A DNA stretch of 64,000 nucleotides from Thermohalobaculum sp039822785 (GTDB lineage: Bacteria > Pseudomonadota > Alphaproteobacteria > Rhodobacterales > Rhodobacteraceae): assembly GCA_039822785.1 (NCBI GenBank), contig JBCBMO010000002.1, positions 310,001 through 374,000 on the forward strand, read 5' to 3'. Positions 35,155 through 41,755 of this stretch are shown piece after piece. The notes beneath the pieces are model-generated. The model saw nothing but the letters and a program-made list of their open reading frames with translations. It was not told the origin of the DNA and ran no database searches. Position 1 is the stretch's first letter; the number at the start of each line of letters is the position of its first letter. A program made the position numbers and the translations under genes.

Positions 35155-35435
35155 CGGGCGCTACACCGGTCCTCGCAGGCACCGAGGGGACGGACCCCGG
35201 GCGCGAATTGGCCCGGCTCCTCCTCGCGATCATGGAAGTGCTGCGCGAGCTGATGGAGCTGCAGGCAATCCGCCACTTGGAAGCGGGTCTCCTCTCAGAG
35301 GAGGAAGAGAATCGCCTCAGCCAGGCGCTCGAATCCGCACGTCATCAAATCGAGACCGTCGCCGCGGGCTTCGGCTTCGACGGTGCGGATCTCGCGCTCG
35401 ATCTTGGTGATCTGATCCGCATCGAGCGCAGTTGA
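35151..35435 (+). CDS. gvpK: Gas vesicle protein GvpK
   Basis: A 94-residue GvpK from a GTG overlapping the previous stop. Family features are the helices ELARLLLAIMEVLRELMELQ and AIRHLEAGLLSEEEENRLSQ, then IETVAAGFGFDGADLALDLG near the end. GvpK is essential for vesicle formation in haloarchaea and enterobacteria. It is last in the overlapping gvpN-to-gvpK chain; an 80-base gap precedes gvpA. Confidence 0.9.
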   Translation: MTGATPVLAGTEGTDPGRELARLLLAIMEVLRELMELQAIRHLEAGLLSEEEENRLSQALESARHQIETVAAGFGFDGADLALDLGDLIRIERS

Positions 35436-35442
35436 TCCACGG

Positions 35443-35462
35443 TGTTCACTGTATGTTCAGTG
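35443..35462. promoter_or_regulatory. Direct/inverted repeat upstream of gvpA
   Basis: In the 80-base gvpK-gvpA gap, TGTTCACTG (35443-35451) is repeated as TGTTCAGTG (35454-35462) with an 11-base period, about one helical turn. The pair also contains the dyad CACTG/CAGTG with a 6-base spacer. It lies 54-73 bases upstream of the gvpA ATG, a fitting place for a regulator site. No confident -10/-35 pair was identified. Confidence 0.4.
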
Positions 35463-35515
35463 CGGCGTCGTAGTTTGCTGGTGTCGCACAGCAGCAAGTC
35501 ACCAGTGGAGATGAC

Positions 35516-35728
35516 ATGGCTATCGAGAAGAGCCTCGCCTCGACCTCACTCGCAGAGGTTGTCGATCGGATTTTGGACAAGGGCATCGTTGTCGATGCCT
35601 TCGTGCGGGTCGCCCTCGTTGGGATCGAACTCGTCGCTATCGAGGTACGCGCCGTCGTCGCCTCCGTGGAAACCTGGGTCAAGTACGCGGAAGCCGTTGG
35701 CCTGTTGACCGAGCCCCAGCCTGAGTGA
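35516..35728 (+). CDS. gvpA: Gas vesicle major structural protein GvpA
   Basis: GvpA polymerises into the ribbed gas-permeable shell. The 70-residue product is nearly textbook: SLAEVVDRILDKGIVVDAFV, RVALVGIELVAIEVRAVVAS, VETWVKYAEAVGL. A GGAG site lies 6 bases before the ATG, stronger than those inside the preceding overlapping chain, which fits the need for high expression. Unlike many clusters where gvpA comes first, it lies near the 3' end, behind gvpK, and its stop overlaps the next gene (GTGA). Confidence 0.96.
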   Translation: MAIEKSLASTSLAEVVDRILDKGIVVDAFVRVALVGIELVAIEVRAVVASVETWVKYAEAVGLLTEPQPE

Positions 35729-36375
35729 GCATGGACCGCTCAGCCGCGCAGCATTGGCGGGCGGCCTCGCTCGTCGCCCGCCGAGAAGCGCGGGCGACGA
35801 TAGCGGCCGTCTCGTCCGCGCGCCGCGATGCCCGGCGCGAACTGAACGACAGCGGCATGACCACGGTGGCGAACGATCCGAGTGATGCTCCCACAGTGTC
35901 ACTGCCCTCTCCGCCGTCCACATCCTTACTCGACGACGTAGCGAACACCGGAGACGGGTATCCCGATACACCCAACATGCCGCCAGACGAGACTCCGGCG
36001 CCCTATGTGGATCCGCCGGTAGAGATGGCGATCGCTGAACACAGCATTCCGGACAGCGGGCCCGTCGCGATGGAGACTCCAGACGTGTCGAACTCGGACC
36101 CGGCATTCCAGGAGCTCCTCGATCAGATGGGCATCACGCCGATCCTGCGCGTGTGGTTGGAGGACGCCGGTATCGACAGCTTCCGAACGCTCCGAGCACG
36201 TCAACACGAAGCGTTCAACAGAGTGGCGCAGGCCGCACCGGAAGAGGCCGCTGCCCTCGACGTGGTGCTCGTCGCGCTGCGCTGGGAGAGCGGCGGAGCG
36301 GATCCGGAAGCCATCGACGCCGATCCATCTTGCGAGATCGCTGCACCTGATCAGAGCACCGCGCCCCATGGATGA
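35725..36375 (+). CDS. Unknown protein after gvpA, with a disordered linker
   Basis: A 216-residue protein from a GTG overlapping gvpA by 4 bases. The N-terminus (about 1-42) is a basic Arg/Ala helix. Residues about 45-125 form a Pro/Asp/Thr-rich, acidic and probably disordered stretch. The C-terminus (about 128-195) looks folded and helical (FQELLDQMGITPILRVWLED, then AGIDSFRTLRARQHEAFNRV). Such an architecture could fit a GvpC-like outer protein or a tether, but I see none of GvpC's repeats. Coupling to gvpA implies a gas-vesicle role. Confidence 0.75.
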   Translation: MSMDRSAAQHWRAASLVARREARATIAAVSSARRDARRELNDSGMTTVANDPSDAPTVSLPSPPSTSLLDDVANTGDGYPDTPNMPPDETPAPYVDPPVEMAIAEHSIPDSGPVAMETPDVSNSDPAFQELLDQMGITPILRVWLEDAGIDSFRTLRARQHEAFNRVAQAAPEEAAALDVVLVALRWESGGADPEAIDADPSCEIAAPDQSTAPHG

Positions 36376-36844
36376 GGCGGCGGTCTATATCCTGCGACGC
36401 AGTGGGATGCCGCCTCTTCGTATCAAGGCCCGGCGCCTCGCTTCGAAATCCTGTCCGTCGCTGGAGGCTGGTCGCACGTTGCGCCTCGATCTCTATGACC
36501 GTGGTACGGCTGGGCTCGCCTTCGCCCTCGTCTCGCTGAGGGAGCAGGCGGACCGTAGGCATGATCTTGGCGAGGCGCTCCCAGACCACGCCACCGCCGG
36601 CACCGTCTCCTCCAGCGATGACCTCACAATCGCCATTACGGAACAGACCCTCGCCCCGCCACCAGCGAAAGCGGAGCCGGCGACGGAGCAGGATGGGCAG
36701 CACCAGGCCGAAACGACGACCAACGCCGTGCTCGCACACCTAGCCCGCCGCGTGCACGAGCTTCATACGCGGCGCGCCCTGTCCGAGCTCGTCACCGCCT
36801 GCCTGCCGCCCACATCGCCCGGCAAGGCGCCCGCCGGACGCTAA
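36368..36844 (+). CDS. Unknown protein, last gene of the gvp cluster
   Basis: Encodes 158 residues, overlapping the preceding gene by 8 bases. The N-terminal part is strand-rich (AAVYILRRSGMPPLRIKARR, LRLDLYDRGTAGLAFALVSL); then a Pro/Glu/Thr-rich linker (about 80-120) and a C-terminal helix (VLAHLARRVHELHTRRALSE). No known motif. The tight overlap places it in the gas-vesicle operon; function unknown. The following 146 bases before the hydrolase gene show no clear terminator. Confidence 0.72.
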   Translation: MDEAAVYILRRSGMPPLRIKARRLASKSCPSLEAGRTLRLDLYDRGTAGLAFALVSLREQADRRHDLGEALPDHATAGTVSSSDDLTIAITEQTLAPPPAKAEPATEQDGQHQAETTTNAVLAHLARRVHELHTRRALSELVTACLPPTSPGKAPAGR

Positions 36845-36990
36845 GGAACCGGACGGCGTAGAGACGGGCAGAGACGGCGCGGGCAGCTGCGATACGCTCC
36901 TCCAACACCTCAGCTTGGCAATCGCCTGTCACCGAGATTGCAGCCCATGGCACCGCGGCCCAGAGTGGCCCCACGCCAAGGGAGGACACG

Positions 36991-38217
36991 ATGAAGCAGG
37001 AGAAACTCACCTTCGAGGGGACGACGGGGCATGCGCTGGATGCGCGGCTCGACCGACCCGACGGCCCGGCGCGCGCCTACGCGCTCTTCGCGCACTGCTT
37101 TACCTGCGGCAAAGACATCGCGGCCGCCCGGCGCATCGCACGACGCCTCGCCGATGCGGGGATCGCCGTGCTGCGCTTCGACTTCACGGGCCTCGGCCAT
37201 TCCGGCGGTGAGTTCGGCAACACCGGCTTCAGCGCGAACGTCGGTGATCTCGTGGCCGCCGCCGAGACGATGGCCGCACGCGGCCAGGCTCCTGCCATTC
37301 TGATCGGCCATTCGCTCGGTGGCGCAGCTGTCATCGCCGCCGCTCCAAAGATCGACAGCGTCCGCGCCGTCGTCACCATCGGCGCCCCAGCGGAACCGGG
37401 CCACGCCCTCCACCAACTGGGCGAGGATCTGGCGCGCGTCCCACCCGACGGCACCGCCGAGGTCTCGATCGGCGGCCGGCCCTTCCAGGTGAGCCGCGCC
37501 TTCGTGGATGACCTCGCCGCCGCCCGGATCGAAGCGACGCTCGGCGACCTGCGTGCGGCCCTCCTCGTCCTGCATGCCCCGCGCGACCAGACGGTGGGCA
37601 TCGACAACGCCGCGCGGATCTTCGCCGCCGCCAAACACCCCAAGAGCTTCATCTCGCTCGACGACGCCGACCACCTGGTGAGCCAAGAGCATGACGCCGC
37701 CTTTGTCGCCAAGGTCGTGGCCGCCTGGGCCTCGCGCTACGCCCTGCCGAGCGCGGAAGCACCGCCGCCCCCGCCTCCCGCCGGCATCACGCGCTCGAGC
37801 GAGGCCGACCCCGGCGGGTTTCTGCAGCATATATATGCCGGCGGACACAAGCTGACGGCGGATGAGCCGACGGATGTGGGCGGCACCGACCAAGGCCCGG
37901 CGCCTTATGACTTTCTAGCAGCGGGCCTCGCGAGTTGCACCGCGATGACCCTCCGCCTGTATGCGCGGCGCAAGGGACTGCCGCTGGAGCATGTGAGCGT
38001 CGACGTGGAGCACGACCGCATCCATGCGGCGGATTGCGAGACCTGTGAGGAGACCGGCGCGAGGATCGACCGTTTTACGCGGCGCATCCGGATGGAGGGC
38101 CCGCTCGACGATACTCAACGCAAGCGCCTGCTGGAGATCGCCGACCGGTGCCCGGTGCATCGCACGCTGGAGGCGCAAGCCGTCATCGTCACCGAGAAAG
38201 CGGCGGCGATGGCCTAG
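36991..38217 (+). CDS. Alpha/beta hydrolase - OsmC fusion protein
   Basis: A bifunctional 408-residue protein. Residues 1 to about 250 form an alpha/beta hydrolase with the nucleophile elbow GHSLGG near 105 and a C-terminal His in DDADHLVS. Residues about 265-405 are an OsmC/Ohr-type domain with the two redox cysteines in GLASCTAMTLRLYARRKGLP and DRCPVHRTLE. OsmC domains reduce organic hydroperoxides. The fusion is a known arrangement in proteobacteria; its substrate is unclear. The ATG is preceded by AGGGAGG. No signal peptide. Confidence 0.9.
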   Translation: MKQEKLTFEGTTGHALDARLDRPDGPARAYALFAHCFTCGKDIAAARRIARRLADAGIAVLRFDFTGLGHSGGEFGNTGFSANVGDLVAAAETMAARGQAPAILIGHSLGGAAVIAAAPKIDSVRAVVTIGAPAEPGHALHQLGEDLARVPPDGTAEVSIGGRPFQVSRAFVDDLAAARIEATLGDLRAALLVLHAPRDQTVGIDNAARIFAAAKHPKSFISLDDADHLVSQEHDAAFVAKVVAAWASRYALPSAEAPPPPPPAGITRSSEADPGGFLQHIYAGGHKLTADEPTDVGGTDQGPAPYDFLAAGLASCTAMTLRLYARRKGLPLEHVSVDVEHDRIHAADCETCEETGARIDRFTRRIRMEGPLDDTQRKRLLEIADRCPVHRTLEAQAVIVTEKAAAMA

Positions 38218-38237
38218 CGCCACCCGCCGCGTCGCCC

Positions 38238-39581
38238 ATGCCACGCCCCAAGGGTCCGCTTCATCCGCAGGTCTACGACGCGGCTGCCCCGCCCGGCACC
38301 TGGTGGGAGGAGACGCTGCCGCTGCATCGGCCAACGACGCCGCTCGACGGCACAGTGACGGCGGATGTCGCCATCATCGGCGGCGGCTATGCGGGCCTAA
38401 GCGCGGCCGCCGTTCTGGCGAACCGAGGCTACGACACGGCTGTCGTCGACGCCGGCGCCATCGGCTGGGGCGCTGCGGGGCGAAACGGCGGCATCTGCGG
38501 GCCGGGCGGCGACAAATGCCCCAGCGGTGTGCTCGACCGTCGCCATGGGCTGGGCATCGCCGCGGCCTGGGAGCAAACCCAAATCGAGGCCGTCGAATGG
38601 GTGCGCCGCTTCTGCCGCGATGCGGGCCTGGGCGACCAGCTTCAGGGCGCGGGCGAAATGATCCTCGCGCATAACGGTGCCGCAGCACGGTCGCTCCAGC
38701 GCTTGGCCGAGGCAGAGCCCGACCGCTACACCCCGGTGCCGCCCAGCGATCGCGGTGACATCGCCGCCCGCGGTGGGGTGCTGATGCGCCCCGCCTTCGG
38801 GCTGAACCCCCTCGCCTATGTTCGGGCGCTGGCCATGCAGGCCACCGCTGCCGGGGCGCGGATCTTCGAACAGAGCCCCGTGACCGCCTGGGATCGCCGG
38901 GCCTCCGCGCATCACCTCGCCACGCCGTGCGGCGAGATCGCGGCGCGCCGGGTGCTGGTGACGACCAACGGGTTCACGCCGCTCGGTCTGCATGATCGGC
39001 TCAATGGCCTGGCGGTCCCGGTGATCTCCAACATCGCGGTCACCCGGCCGCTCAGCGGCCAGGAGCGGGCGGCGCACCCCTGGCTCGGCCCCTCTCCGGC
39101 GGCGGATACGCGGCACATGCTCTGTTACTTTCGCCTGCTGCCTGAGGGGCGGCTGCTCTATGGCGCGCGCGGCGATCTCACCGGCAGCCCTGGGGGGGCG
39201 ACGCGGATGCGGGCGGCGCTCGCAGCCCGGATCGCACGCGATCTGCCGGGTTTCGCCCAGGCGGAGATCACGCATTTCTGGCGCGGCCCGATCGCGGCGA
39301 CAACGCGGCTGACCCCCGCCGTCGGCTGGCTGGAACGGGAGGCGGGGGTGGCCGCCGCCCTCGGCTGGCATGGCAGTGGGATCGCCATGGCCTCGCTCGG
39401 CGGGCGGCTGGCCGGCACGCTCCTGGCCGGCGACAACCGCGGCGAGGCGGCGATCCCCGCGCCGATGCGCGGCATGCCGCGGCGGCTGCCCTGGCCGCGG
39501 CTGATCCCGGCCTATGTAGGCGCCGCGGTGGCGGCGATGCGCCTCGCCGATGCCTGGCCCGGGTTGCCGGGTCGGCGCTGA
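38238..39581 (+). CDS. FAD-dependent amino-acid/amine oxidase (DadA/PuuB-like)
   Basis: A 447-residue DAO-family flavoenzyme. I start at MPRPKGPLHPQVYDAAAPPG; the frame extends upstream but overlaps the hydrolase gene. The FAD-binding fold is ADVAIIGGGYAGLSAAAVLA near residue 40, and the C-terminal GWHGSGIAMASLGGRLAGTL is the typical closing motif. The sequence around TWWEETLP and the general layout resemble gamma-glutamylputrescine oxidase. Substrate is unproven. It lies 20 bases after the hydrolase gene and may be co-transcribed. Confidence 0.85.
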   Translation: MPRPKGPLHPQVYDAAAPPGTWWEETLPLHRPTTPLDGTVTADVAIIGGGYAGLSAAAVLANRGYDTAVVDAGAIGWGAAGRNGGICGPGGDKCPSGVLDRRHGLGIAAAWEQTQIEAVEWVRRFCRDAGLGDQLQGAGEMILAHNGAAARSLQRLAEAEPDRYTPVPPSDRGDIAARGGVLMRPAFGLNPLAYVRALAMQATAAGARIFEQSPVTAWDRRASAHHLATPCGEIAARRVLVTTNGFTPLGLHDRLNGLAVPVISNIAVTRPLSGQERAAHPWLGPSPAADTRHMLCYFRLLPEGRLLYGARGDLTGSPGGATRMRAALAARIARDLPGFAQAEITHFWRGPIAATTRLTPAVGWLEREAGVAAALGWHGSGIAMASLGGRLAGTLLAGDNRGEAAIPAPMRGMPRRLPWPRLIPAYVGAAVAAMRLADAWPGLPGRR

Positions 39582-39704
39582 CGGCGCAGGCGGCCCAGCA
39601 CGCGACCCCACCGGGCCCGGGTGCTCATCTCGGTTCCCTTCGCGGCAAAACCGCAATATCTTGGCCCATCGAGCGGGCAAACGACACCAAGACGGGGACA
39701 GGCG

Positions 39705-41672
39705 ATGGGGGATCTCTTCAAGGGCAAGGCCGCGGAGGATGCCTATACGGCCGCCCAGATCGAGGTGCTGGAGGGGCTGGAGCCCGTCCGCAAGCGACCC
39801 GGTATGTACATCGGCGGCACGGACGAGCGGGCGCTGCATCACCTGGTGGCCGAGGTGCTGGACAACTCGATGGACGAGGCGGTCGCGGGCCACGCGAGCC
39901 GCATCGAGATCGCGCTGTCTGCCGACGGCTCCGTCGCCATCTCGGACAACGGCCGCGGGATCCCCGTCGACCCACACCCCAAGTTCCCCGACAAATCGGC
40001 GCTCGAAGTGATCCTCACCGAGCTCCACTCGGGCGGCAAATTCTCGGACAAGGCCTATCAGACCTCCGGCGGGTTGCACGGCGTCGGCATCTCGGTGGTC
40101 AACGCGCTCAGCGAAAGCCTGGAGGTCGAGGTCGCCCGCGGCCGCCAGCTCTTCGGCCAGCGCTTTGCCCGCGGCGTGCCCCTCGGCCCGCTGGAGGATC
40201 GCGGCACGGCCCCCAACCGGCGCGGCACCACCGTCACCTTCGTGCCGGACGCGGAGATCTTCGGCACCTCCGCCCGGTTCCGCCCGGCCCGGCTCTACCG
40301 CATGGCGCGCTCCAAGGCCTATCTTTTCCGCGGCGTCGAGATCCGCTGGCGCTGCAATCCATCGCTCCTCAGCGACGAAACCCCGGCGGAGGACAGCTTT
40401 CGCTTTCCCGGCGGGCTCGAGGATTTCCTCACCGCCACCCTGGGCGGCGAGGCCGTGATCGGCGACCGCGCCTTTTCCGGCCGGGTGGAGTTTGCCGAGA
40501 AATACGGTCCGGGCACCCCGGGGTCGGTCGAATGGGCGGTGGCCTGGACGCCGGGGCGCGATCCCTCCGCCTCGAGCTACTGCAACACCATCCCCACGCC
40601 GGAGGGGGGGACCCACGAACAGGGGTTCTGGAGCGCGATCCTGAAGTCGCTCCGCGCCCATGGCGAACGGACCAACGTCAAGAAGGCGAAGGACATCACC
40701 CGCGACGACCTCTCCGGCGGGGCGGCGGCCATGATCTCGGTGTTCCTGCGCGAGCCGGAGTTCGTGGGCCAGACCAAGGACCGTCTGGCCACGGCCGATG
40801 CGGTGCGGCTGGTGGAGGGGGCCGTGCGCGACCGGGTCGACACCTGGCTCGGCAGCGATCCGCGCACGGCGGACCAGATCGTCGCGTTCCTGGTCGAGCG
40901 GGCGGAGGAGCGGGCCAAGCGTCGGGCGGAGAAGGAGACCACCCGCAAGAGCGCCACCCGCAAGCTGCGCCTGCCCGGCAAGCTGGTCGACTGCTCGCGC
41001 ACGGGGCGCGACGGCACCGAGATCTTCATCGTCGAGGGCGACAGCGCCGGCGGCTCGGCCAAGATGGCCCGCAACCGCGAGACCCAGGCCATGCTGCCGC
41101 TGCGGGGCAAGGTCTTGAACGTGCTGGGCGCTGCGGGCTCGAAGCTCAACCAGAATCAGGAACTGTCGGATCTCTGCCAGTCGCTCGGCGTCGGCATGGG
41201 CAGTCGCTTTCGCCTGGATGATCTGCGCTACGAGAAGATCATCATCATGACCGATGCTGATGTGGACGGGGCCCATATCGCCTCGCTGCTGATGACGTTC
41301 TTCTTCATCCAGATGCGGCCCATGGTCGAGCAGGGGCATCTGTTCCTGGCGCAACCGCCGCTTTATCGCCTGAAGCAGGGGGCCAAGACGGTCTATGCCC
41401 GCGACGATGCGGAGCGCACACGGCTGGAGGCGGAGGGGCTGGGCGGCAAGGGCCGCATCGAGGTGAGCCGGTTCAAGGGTCTGGGCGAGATGGACGCCAA
41501 GGACCTGAAGGAGACGACCATGGACCCCGCCCGGCGCCGCCTGATCCGGGTGACCATCGAGGATGCGGAAGACACCGCGAGCCTGGTCGAGCGGCTGATG
41601 GGCAAGAAGCCCGAGGCGCGCTTCACCTTCATCCAGGAAAACGCCAAATTCGCCGAGGATCTCGACGTGTGA
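39705..41672 (+). CDS. parE: DNA topoisomerase IV subunit B
   Basis: ParE is the ATPase subunit of topoisomerase IV, which decatenates sister chromosomes. The start MGDLFKGKAAEDAYTAAQIE follows a GGGGACAGG site; upstream residues in frame are unlike the family. The 655-residue protein has the GHKL ATPase motifs (EVLDNSMDEA, DNGRGIPV, GLHGVGISVVNALS), and RKRPGMYIGGTDERALHHL distinguishes ParE from GyrB. The TOPRIM domain shows EGDSAGGSA, PLRGKVLN and DADVDGAHI. Confidence 0.96.
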   Translation: MGDLFKGKAAEDAYTAAQIEVLEGLEPVRKRPGMYIGGTDERALHHLVAEVLDNSMDEAVAGHASRIEIALSADGSVAISDNGRGIPVDPHPKFPDKSALEVILTELHSGGKFSDKAYQTSGGLHGVGISVVNALSESLEVEVARGRQLFGQRFARGVPLGPLEDRGTAPNRRGTTVTFVPDAEIFGTSARFRPARLYRMARSKAYLFRGVEIRWRCNPSLLSDETPAEDSFRFPGGLEDFLTATLGGEAVIGDRAFSGRVEFAEKYGPGTPGSVEWAVAWTPGRDPSASSYCNTIPTPEGGTHEQGFWSAILKSLRAHGERTNVKKAKDITRDDLSGGAAAMISVFLREPEFVGQTKDRLATADAVRLVEGAVRDRVDTWLGSDPRTADQIVAFLVERAEERAKRRAEKETTRKSATRKLRLPGKLVDCSRTGRDGTEIFIVEGDSAGGSAKMARNRETQAMLPLRGKVLNVLGAAGSKLNQNQELSDLCQSLGVGMGSRFRLDDLRYEKIIIMTDADVDGAHIASLLMTFFFIQMRPMVEQGHLFLAQPPLYRLKQGAKTVYARDDAERTRLEAEGLGGKGRIEVSRFKGLGEMDAKDLKETTMDPARRRLIRVTIEDAEDTASLVERLMGKKPEARFTFIQENAKFAEDLDV

Positions 41673-41678
41673 CCGGGC

Positions 41679-41699
41679 GGTGCGTGACGAGCACGCACC
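41679..41699. repeat. Dispersed palindromic repeat, copy 3
   Basis: Arms GGTGCGTG and CACGCACC with a 5-nt loop ACGAG, followed by CCTAC, same orientation as copy 1. It starts 6 bases after the parE stop and forms an inverted pair with copy 4 in the gap between the convergent parE and ABC-F genes. Confidence 0.85.
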
Positions 41700-41728
41700 C
41701 TACCAAGACAGGCGCGCGCAGAGCGTAG

Positions 41729-41749
41729 GGTGCGTGCTCGGCACGCACC
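41729..41749. repeat. Dispersed palindromic repeat, copy 4
   Basis: A perfect hairpin: 9-bp arms GGTGCGTGC and GCACGCACC around TCG, preceded by GTAG, hence opposite in orientation to copy 3. The two copies with their CTAC/GTAG flanks can also pair with each other over more than 20 bases, giving a large cruciform or stem between two converging genes. This may block read-through in both directions. Confidence 0.85.
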
Positions 41750-41755
41750 GCGAGG

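Noticed and set aside
35436..35515. Sigma-54 (TGGCAC-N5-TTGC), PpsR (TGT-N12-ACA) or FNR (TTGAT-N4-ATCAA) site upstream of gvpA.
   Set aside because: Only an isolated TTGAT half-site occurs; none of the full consensus patterns is present.
36910..37893. A 327-codon minus-strand open frame opposite the hydrolase-OsmC gene.
   Set aside because: The plus-strand reading has catalytic motifs of two families; the minus-strand reading has none.
38397..41354. A 985-codon minus-strand open frame opposite the DadA-like gene and parE.
   Set aside because: Antisense shadow of two well-supported genes; no ribosome site or recognisable domain.
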